Shown here: piece by piece, positions 1 through 6,266 of the stretch
Position numbering within the stretch: the stretch's first letter is position 1
Layout of the letters: the number at the start of each line of letters is the position of its first letter
From: Elusimicrobia bacterium RIFCSPLOWO2_01_FULL_64_13
Lineage (GTDB): Bacteria > Elusimicrobiota > Elusimicrobia > 2-02-FULL-39-32
DNA: 6,266 nucleotides
Assembly (NCBI GenBank): GCA_001800095.1
Contig: MGUT01000013.1
Location: forward strand, 1-6,266
Direction of reading: 5' to 3'
Made by a program: the position numbers and the translations under genes
Notes under the pieces: model-generated
The model's database searches: none
Told to the model about the DNA's origin: nothing
What the model saw: the letters and a program-made list of their open reading frames with translations, nothing else

Positions 1-204
1 CGGCAAGAGGACTTTTCCCGGCACGTGGGCCTGAACGTCAGGATCTCCCTCCATGCTCCCTTGGATCCCGAGACGAGGCAGAGGAATTTTTCCGGCATCC
101 TGCTCGGACTGGAAGGGCGGGCCATCGAGGTGGCGGACCGGGTCTCCGGGCGGGTGAAGATCCCCCTGGAGTCGGTCGCCAAGGCCCATTTGGACCTGAT
201 ATGA
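1..204 (+). CDS. rimP: Ribosome maturation factor RimP, C-terminal part (5' end outside window)
   Basis: The 67 codons visible here read in frame from base 1 to a TGA at 202-204. They match the C-terminal half of RimP, a cytoplasmic factor of about 150 residues that helps assemble the 30S ribosomal subunit. The family signature is clear: an EDFSRHVG segment, then a beta-rich SH3-like domain with TRQRNFSGILLGLEG, and a closing IPLESVAKAHLDLI in which the lysine-alanine pair and the final hydrophobic strand are typical. The start and the N-terminal alpha/beta domain lie upstream of the window. The stop overlaps the nusA start as ATGA, so the two genes are probably translationally coupled, and rimP directly before nusA is the usual order in bacteria. 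The last sense codon is ATA, rare in this window, and is forced by the ATGA overlap. I see no sign of damage in the visible part. Confidence 0.93.
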   Translation, partial: RQEDFSRHVGLNVRISLHAPLDPETRQRNFSGILLGLEGRAIEVADRVSGRVKIPLESVAKAHLDLI

Positions 205-1482
205 ACGCGCTCAAAGGCAGTCTCATGCCCGTCCTGGAGCAGATCGAGCGGGACAAGGGCGTCAAGAAAGAGGAGATCCTCAAGATGATCGAGTCCTCCC
301 TGGTCTCGGCCTACAGGAAGCACTACGGCAAGATCATGAACGTGATCGCTTCCATCGACCCCGAGACCGCCGAGATCAAGGCCTTCCTGGTCAAGAAAGT
401 GGTGGAGGAGGTCCAGAACCCGCAGGAAGAGATATCCCGGGAGGAGGCCAAGGGCCTCAAATTGGACGCGACCGTGGGCGCCGAGGTGCAGATATCCGTC
501 GCCACCGAGGAATTCTCCCGGATCGCCGCGCAGATCGCCAAGCAGATCATCGTCCAGAAGATCCGCGAGGTGGAGCGCACGACGCTCTTCGACGAGTTCA
601 GCGGCAAGGAGATGTCCATGGCCAGCGGCTCCGTGCACCGCTACGCCGAGCGGAACCTCATCATCGACCTCGGCCGGGCGGAGGCCATCCTGCCCGTCCG
701 CGAACAGGTCCGCAGGGAGCGTTTCAATCTGGGAGAGCGCCTCAAGGTCCTGGTGCTCAAGGTGGACCGCGGGAGCCGCGGCCCCCAGATCCTGGTCTCC
801 CGGGCGCACCCGGACATCGTCAAGCGCCTGATGGAGCTGGAAGTGCCCGAGATCAACGAGAAGATCGTCGAGATCGTCGCCGTGGTCCGCGACCCCGGCT
901 TCCGCTCGAAGGTGGCCGTCCGCTCCAATAATTCCAAGGTCGACCCCGTGGGCACCTGCGTCGGGGTCAAGGGGTCCCGCATCCGCCCGGTCATCGACGA
1001 GCTACGCGGCGAGAGGATCGACCTCATCCCCTGGAGCATGGACCCCGATAAATTCGTCGCCCAGGCCCTCTCTCCCGCGAAGACCCTTTCCGTCAACCTG
1101 CACAAGGACGCCAAGACGGCCGAGGTCCTCGTGTCCAACGACATGTACACCCTGGCCATCGGCAGGAACGGGCAGAACGTGCGGCTGGCTTCCCAGTTGA
1201 CTGGCTGGACCATCGACGTCAAATCCGAGTTCCAGAAGAAGGAGGAGACCGCGAAGAACGTCGAGGCCGCCCAGAAGGAGCTGGCCCACGTGGAAGGGGT
1301 GGGACCGAAGACCGCCGAAGTCCTCATCAAGAGCGGATGGATCACGGTCCAAAAGCTCGCCGGGGCCACCGTGGAGCAGTTGACCACCCTGCAGGGCATC
1401 GGAGAGAAGACGGCGGAGAAGATCATCGAATCCGCAGCGGCGGTCCAAAAAGAAAGGGAGAGCGCGGCCAAGGCCGCGCCCG

Positions 1483-1522
1483 CCCCGGATGAGAGACCCG
1501 CCGGGGAAGAGACCCCGGATGA
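1483..1522 (+). repeat. Short direct repeat in the nusA tail
   Basis: The 10-base word CCCCGGATGA occurs at 1483-1492 and again at 1513-1522, exactly 30 bases apart. In the nusA frame it encodes the paired pentapeptides PDERP and PDEKP (residues 429-433 and 439-443). The spacing of ten codons suggests a small in-frame duplication in a low-complexity, presumably disordered tail. Each copy also carries an ATG in the infB frame (1489 and 1519). The match is short and the region compositionally biased, so chance is not excluded. Confidence 0.4.
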
Positions 1523-1613
1523 AAAACCGAGGAAGGAGAAGAGACCCGAAAAAGACAAGAGAGCGGAGACCGAAGAAGAGGCCGAACCCGCCCGGGAACC
1601 AACCCCAGGCACC

Positions 1614-1617
1614 GGAG
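1614..1617 (+). promoter_or_regulatory. Shine-Dalgarno sequence of infB, inside the nusA tail
   Basis: GGAG stands 6 bases before the ATG at 1624 and lies inside the last codons of nusA. It is the best placed ribosome site near any possible infB start: the in-frame ATG at 1489 has no purine-rich stretch at a suitable distance, and the one at 1519 has only GGGGAAGAG set farther off. This site decides the start chosen for infB. Confidence 0.6.
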
Positions 1618-1623
1618 AGACCG

Positions 1624-3747
<2,124 letters not shown>

Positions 3748-3768
3748 CCCCCCGCCAGGATCCCGGCC

Positions 3769-3776
3769 AGGAGGTG
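3769..3776 (+). promoter_or_regulatory. Strong Shine-Dalgarno sequence of rbfA
   Basis: AGGAGGTG is a near-perfect complement to the 3' end of 16S rRNA and stands 8 bases before the GTG at 3785. It is the strongest ribosome site in the window and fixes the rbfA start, ruling out an in-frame TTG at 3740 inside the end of infB. It sits in the only intergenic gap (3748-3784), where GCCAGGA occurs twice, at 3754-3760 and 3766-3772, so a weaker AGGA lies just upstream. I see no terminator hairpin or promoter in this gap. Confidence 0.85.
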
Positions 3777-3784
3777 CGTTTCAC

Positions 3785-4243
3785 GTGAATTTCAGACGCA
3801 GCGAACGTGTCAGCGAGCTTTTGCGCCATGAGATCTCCCTGTACATCCAGGAGATCCAGGACCCGCGGCTCGGATTCGTCACCGTGACGGGAGTGGAGGT
3901 CTCCTACGACCTGGGCGACGCCAAGGTGTTCTTCTCGGTATTGGGGACGGACGAAGAGCGGGACGTCAGCTCCCGGATCCTCGCGGGCTCCGTGCCGGCG
4001 CTCCGGCACAGCCTCGGCCGGAAGCTGGAGAGCCTCTACCGCATCCCCACGATCCGTTTCGTCTACGACAGCACCCCGGAGCGCGCGCAGAGGGTGGAGG
4101 AGCTCCTTCACCGGATCTCCAGCGAGACCGTCCCGGACTCCGCCGTTCCCGCCCCCCGGGACGAGGGACCGGTCCGGAAGACCCCGGGAAAGTCCTCCCG
4201 CAACGGGAAACGGCCGGGCAAGGCCTCGCAAGCCGGGTCCTGA
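3785..4243 (+). CDS. rbfA: Ribosome-binding factor A (RbfA)
   Basis: RbfA (152 residues from the GTG at 3785) binds the immature 30S subunit and acts late in 16S rRNA maturation, classically during cold adaptation. The sequence shows the expected single KH-like fold: RRSERVSELLRHEIS (4-18), DPRLGFVTVTGVEVS (26-40), DLGDAKVFFSVLG (42-54), a helix around ALRHSLGRKL (72-81), then RIPTIRFVYDST (86-97) and a final helix ERAQRVEELL (99-108). Residues from about 113 form a tail rich in Pro, Lys, Arg, Gly and Ser that the minimal fold lacks; such basic tails are variable in the family and presumably disordered. The start is supported by the strong ribosome site and by family alignment, since the 15 residues gained from the upstream TTG (Pro/Gly-rich) resemble nothing in RbfA. 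It follows infB by 37 bases and precedes the DHH gene by 5. Confidence 0.95.
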   Translation: MNFRRSERVSELLRHEISLYIQEIQDPRLGFVTVTGVEVSYDLGDAKVFFSVLGTDEERDVSSRILAGSVPALRHSLGRKLESLYRIPTIRFVYDSTPERAQRVEELLHRISSETVPDSAVPAPRDEGPVRKTPGKSSRNGKRPGKASQAGS

Positions 4244-4248
4244 CGCCC

Positions 4249-5220
4249 ATGCCCCTTCCCCGCCGTCTCTTCCGCGAGTTCGCCGGCGTCATCCGGCGCA
4301 ACCGCACTTTCTTTCTTTCAGGCCACCGGAACCCGGACGCCGACACCGTGGGGTCCGAACTCGCCTTGGCGAGTCTCCTGAAACGTCTGGGCAAACGCGT
4401 CGATATCTACAACGCCGAACCGCCGCCGCGGAACCTCGGGTTCCTGGCCGGGATCGGCAGGATCCGCGCGGCCCGGAAAGTCTCCCGCGCTTATGACGCC
4501 GCGGTGATCTTCGAGTGCTTCGACGCCGGCCGCATGGGCAACATCATCGATCTGGAGACCCAGGCGGGGACGGTCGTCAACGTCGACCACCACCGGCACC
4601 ATTCCAATTTCGGGGACCTGAACCTGATCGACCCCCTGGCGTCCTCCAATTCCGAACAGCTGATCGGGCTTTTCCGGGAGATGCGCCTCGATATCCTTCC
4701 CAACGAGGCCGCCGCCCTCTACGCCGGCATCATGACGGACACGGGCAGGTTCCGCCATTCCAACACCAACGACCGGACCCTTAGCGCGGCCGCGCAGCTC
4801 GCGGCCCGGGGGGCCGACCCGAACCTGATCTGGGAGAAGATCGACGGCACCCGCCGCCTGCCGGCTCTCCGGCTCCTGGGCCGCGTCCTCTCCGTCCTGG
4901 AGATATCGTCGAAGGGCCGCATCGCCTTCGCGGCGCTCTCCAGGCGGGATTTCAAAAGATGCGGCGCCGACGACGAGGACACGGAGGAGATCGTGAATTA
5001 CGGCCTGGAAGTCCCCACGGTCCTCGTCTCCATTCTGGTCCGCGAGGCGGCTCCCGGGGTCGTGAAGGCGAGCCTGCGTTCCCGGCGCGGAGTCGACGTC
5101 TGCCGGTTGGCGCAAAAATTCGGCGGGGGCGGCCATAAGTACGCTTCCGGATGCAAGCTGGAAACGTCCCTCGACCGGGCCGGACGCCTGCTCCTCGCCG
5201 CCGCCCGCGGGATCCTGTAA
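4249..5220 (+). CDS. nrnA: DHH/DHHA1 phosphoesterase, NrnA-like (nanoRNase / pAp phosphatase)
   Basis: This 323-residue protein has the length and two-domain layout of NrnA, a cytoplasmic metal-dependent enzyme that degrades very short RNAs and in many bacteria hydrolyses 3'-phosphoadenosine 5'-phosphate (pAp). The DHH domain shows motif I HRNPDADTVGSE (26-37), the name-giving DHH at 113-115 within VNVDHHRHHSNFGDLNLIDP, and MTDTGRFRHSNT (162-173). The C-terminal DHHA1 domain has SRRGVDVCRLAQKFGGGGHKYASG (glycine-rich motif 292-301), which binds substrate. Motif II reads FECFDAGRMG (88-97), so Glu89 stands where most family members have Asp; metal binding may still be possible. The ATG at 4249 lies 5 bases after the rbfA stop and has no evident Shine-Dalgarno sequence, which suggests coupling to rbfA translation. 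A DHH gene between rbfA and truB is a common arrangement. The fold is certain; which substrate dominates is inference. Confidence 0.88.
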   Translation: MPLPRRLFREFAGVIRRNRTFFLSGHRNPDADTVGSELALASLLKRLGKRVDIYNAEPPPRNLGFLAGIGRIRAARKVSRAYDAAVIFECFDAGRMGNIIDLETQAGTVVNVDHHRHHSNFGDLNLIDPLASSNSEQLIGLFREMRLDILPNEAAALYAGIMTDTGRFRHSNTNDRTLSAAAQLAARGADPNLIWEKIDGTRRLPALRLLGRVLSVLEISSKGRIAFAALSRRDFKRCGADDEDTEEIVNYGLEVPTVLVSILVREAAPGVVKASLRSRRGVDVCRLAQKFGGGGHKYASGCKLETSLDRAGRLLLAAARGIL

Positions 5221-5224
5221 GACC

Positions 5225-5923
5225 ATGGAATCGGGGGTCATCAACCTCATCAAACCCCCGGGCATCACCTCCTTCCAGGCCGTGAAAGCGGTCCGGAGCA
5301 TCCTCGGGGAAAAACGCGTGGGCCATTGCGGGACCCTCGACCCCATGGCCAGCGGCGTGCTGCTCGTGGTCTTCGGCGCCGCCACCCGCCTGTCGGGATC
5401 GCTCATGTCGGGAGAGAAGACCTACCGCGGCGAGATCATTTTCGGCGTGAGAACGGATTCGGGCGACCTGACCGGCAAAGTCCTGGAAGAGGTCCCCGTC
5501 CCCCCCTTGGACCCCGCCCGCCTGAAGGCCGTCTTTCAGACGTTCGTGGGCGAGATCTCGCAGGTCCCCCCCATGGTCTCGGCCCTGAAATACGGGGGGC
5601 GCAGGCTTTATCAGCTCGCGCGCGAGGGCGTCACGGTCCCCCGGGCGGCGCGCCGCGTCACCATCCGGTCCTTCGAACTTTTAGGCATCGACGGGCCGCG
5701 GGCCGGATTCCGCGTGGCCTGCTCCAAAGGCACCTACGTCCGCACCCTGGCCGAGGACGCCGGCCGGGCCCTGGGACTGCCCGCGGCGCTCGCGTCGCTC
5801 GTGCGGGAGCGCTCCGGGACTTTCGAGATAGGCGCGGGGCTTCCCTGGGAGGCCCTCGTCGGGATGGACCGGCAGGCCCTCCTCCGCCACGCCGCCGTCC
5901 GCCCGGAACCGCCGCCGCGGTGA
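5225..5923 (+). CDS. truB: tRNA pseudouridine(55) synthase TruB, short form
   Basis: TruB converts U55 in the T loop of tRNAs to pseudouridine and also acts as a tRNA-folding chaperone. The 232-residue product carries the family motifs: INLIKPPGITSFQAV (6-20), GHCGTLDPMASGVL (33-46) with the catalytic Asp39, KTYRGEIIFGVRTDSGDLTG (65-84) with the conserved Tyr67, QVPPMVSALKYGGRRLYQLAREG (113-135), and SKGTYVRTLAEDAG (167-180). The catalytic domain is complete, but the protein ends shortly afterwards in a Pro/Arg-rich stretch. It is about 80 residues shorter than E. coli TruB (314), and no C-terminal RNA-binding domain (PUA or TruB-C type) is visible. The ATG at 5225 is 4 bases after the upstream stop with only a weak ribosome site, so translation is probably coupled. 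Its stop overlaps the ribF start. Confidence 0.95.
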   Translation: MESGVINLIKPPGITSFQAVKAVRSILGEKRVGHCGTLDPMASGVLLVVFGAATRLSGSLMSGEKTYRGEIIFGVRTDSGDLTGKVLEEVPVPPLDPARLKAVFQTFVGEISQVPPMVSALKYGGRRLYQLAREGVTVPRAARRVTIRSFELLGIDGPRAGFRVACSKGTYVRTLAEDAGRALGLPAALASLVRERSGTFEIGAGLPWEALVGMDRQALLRHAAVRPEPPPR

Positions 5924-6266
5924 AGGGCTCCGTCGTCACCATCGGGACGTTCGACGGGGTCCACCGCGGGCACCGGGAGATCCTGCGCGCCTGCGCCGCC
6001 CACGCCCGCCGGCTGGAACTGCCTTCGGTCGCCGTCACGTTCCAGATCCCCCCCCGCCTCTTTTTCATCCCGACGGCCGCTCCGTCGCTCCTGACCGGCG
6101 TGGAGGAGAAGCGGGAGCTCATCCTGGATTGCGGCATCGACCGGGTCTGCGTCCTCCATTTCGGCCGGGGCCTCGCCCGCCTTTCCGCCGGGGAATTCTT
6201 CGAGCGCGTCCTGGTGAAGCGGTTCCGCGCGAGGAGGATCGTGGTGGGATATAATTTCGGTTTCGG
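5920..6266 (+). CDS. ribF: Bifunctional riboflavin kinase/FAD synthetase RibF, N-terminal part (3' end outside window)
   Basis: RibF phosphorylates riboflavin to FMN (C-terminal kinase domain) and adenylylates FMN to FAD (N-terminal nucleotidyltransferase domain). Only the first 115 codons, within the FAD synthetase domain, are visible. They show VVTIGTFDGVHRGHREIL (5-22) with the HxGH motif at 15-18, LLTGVEEKRELILDCGIDRVCVLHF (57-81), the family-typical LSAGEFFERVL (88-98), and VVGYNFGFG at the window edge. The start is the GTG at 5920, which overlaps the truB stop as GTGA; no other ATG, GTG or TTG occurs in frame for more than 300 bases upstream. This gives a short leader of only six residues before the first motif, compared with about 20 in E. 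coli. No good ribosome site is seen, consistent with coupling to truB. The usual FDPHP motif reads FQIPP (41-45). The reading frame is intact across an 8-C run at 6048-6055. Expression presumably depends on read-through from the upstream operon. Confidence 0.93.
   Translation, partial: MKGSVVTIGTFDGVHRGHREILRACAAHARRLELPSVAVTFQIPPRLFFIPTAAPSLLTGVEEKRELILDCGIDRVCVLHFGRGLARLSAGEFFERVLVKRFRARRIVVGYNFGF

Noticed and set aside
641..1612. A 323-residue minus-strand open frame opposite nusA
   Set aside because: Ser/Ala-rich antisense shadow of a well-supported gene, with no motif and no plausible ribosome site context.
3748..3784. Internal promoter or terminator between infB and rbfA
   Set aside because: Only 37 bases, no -35/-10-like pair, no hairpin followed by T residues; it is explained by the rbfA ribosome site.
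6040..6057. Possible frameshift in ribF at an 8-C run
   Set aside because: RibF motifs before (FDGVHRGH) and after (LLTGVEEK, LSAGEFF) the run are in the same frame, so no indel is needed to explain the sequence.

Overview
The window is one uninterrupted run of seven plus-strand genes: rimP (3' end), nusA, infB, rbfA, a DHH-family nanoRNase/pAp phosphatase gene (nrnA-like), truB and ribF (5' end). This is the conserved bacterial transcription-translation operon built around nusA and infB. The DNA is GC-rich with a strong preference for G or C at third codon positions. Nothing in it looks like a mobile element, phage, CRISPR array, defence system or RNA gene. The lineage cannot be fixed from these genes. 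The NusA with tandem HhH motifs instead of the E. coli-type acidic repeats, the nrnA gene between rbfA and truB, and the short TruB and RibF N-terminus fit a GC-rich bacterium outside the Gammaproteobacteria. An Elusimicrobiota-like or similar little-cultured phylum is only a guess.

Layout: 1-204 holds the C-terminal half of RimP, which overlaps the nusA start by ATGA. nusA (201-1658) ends in a charged tail that overlaps the preferred infB start (1624) by 35 bases. infB (1624-3747) is followed by the only real intergenic gap, 37 bases, which holds the strongest Shine-Dalgarno sequence in the window. rbfA (3785-4243) starts at GTG. The nrnA-like gene (4249-5220) and truB (5225-5923) follow with gaps of 5 and 4 bases. 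ribF begins at a GTG overlapping the truB stop (GTGA) and runs off the end of the window. No gene-free stretch exceeds 40 bases, and I see no internal promoter or terminator.

The genes fit together as an information-processing operon. RimP and RbfA mature the 30S subunit, NusA controls elongation and termination, IF2 joins the subunits with initiator tRNA, TruB modifies tRNA U55, and the DHH enzyme finishes RNA decay and clears pAp. RibF makes FMN and FAD and is a frequent passenger beside truB.

I found no previously undescribed system. The points worth a second look are residue-level deviations: Glu at the motif II Asp position of the DHH enzyme, FQIPP in place of FDPHP in RibF, and several conservative changes in the IF2 initiator-tRNA pocket. 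Also of interest are the nusA/infB overlap with its ambiguous start, the short TruB, and an excess of GATATC sites caused by ATA-Ser codon pairs.
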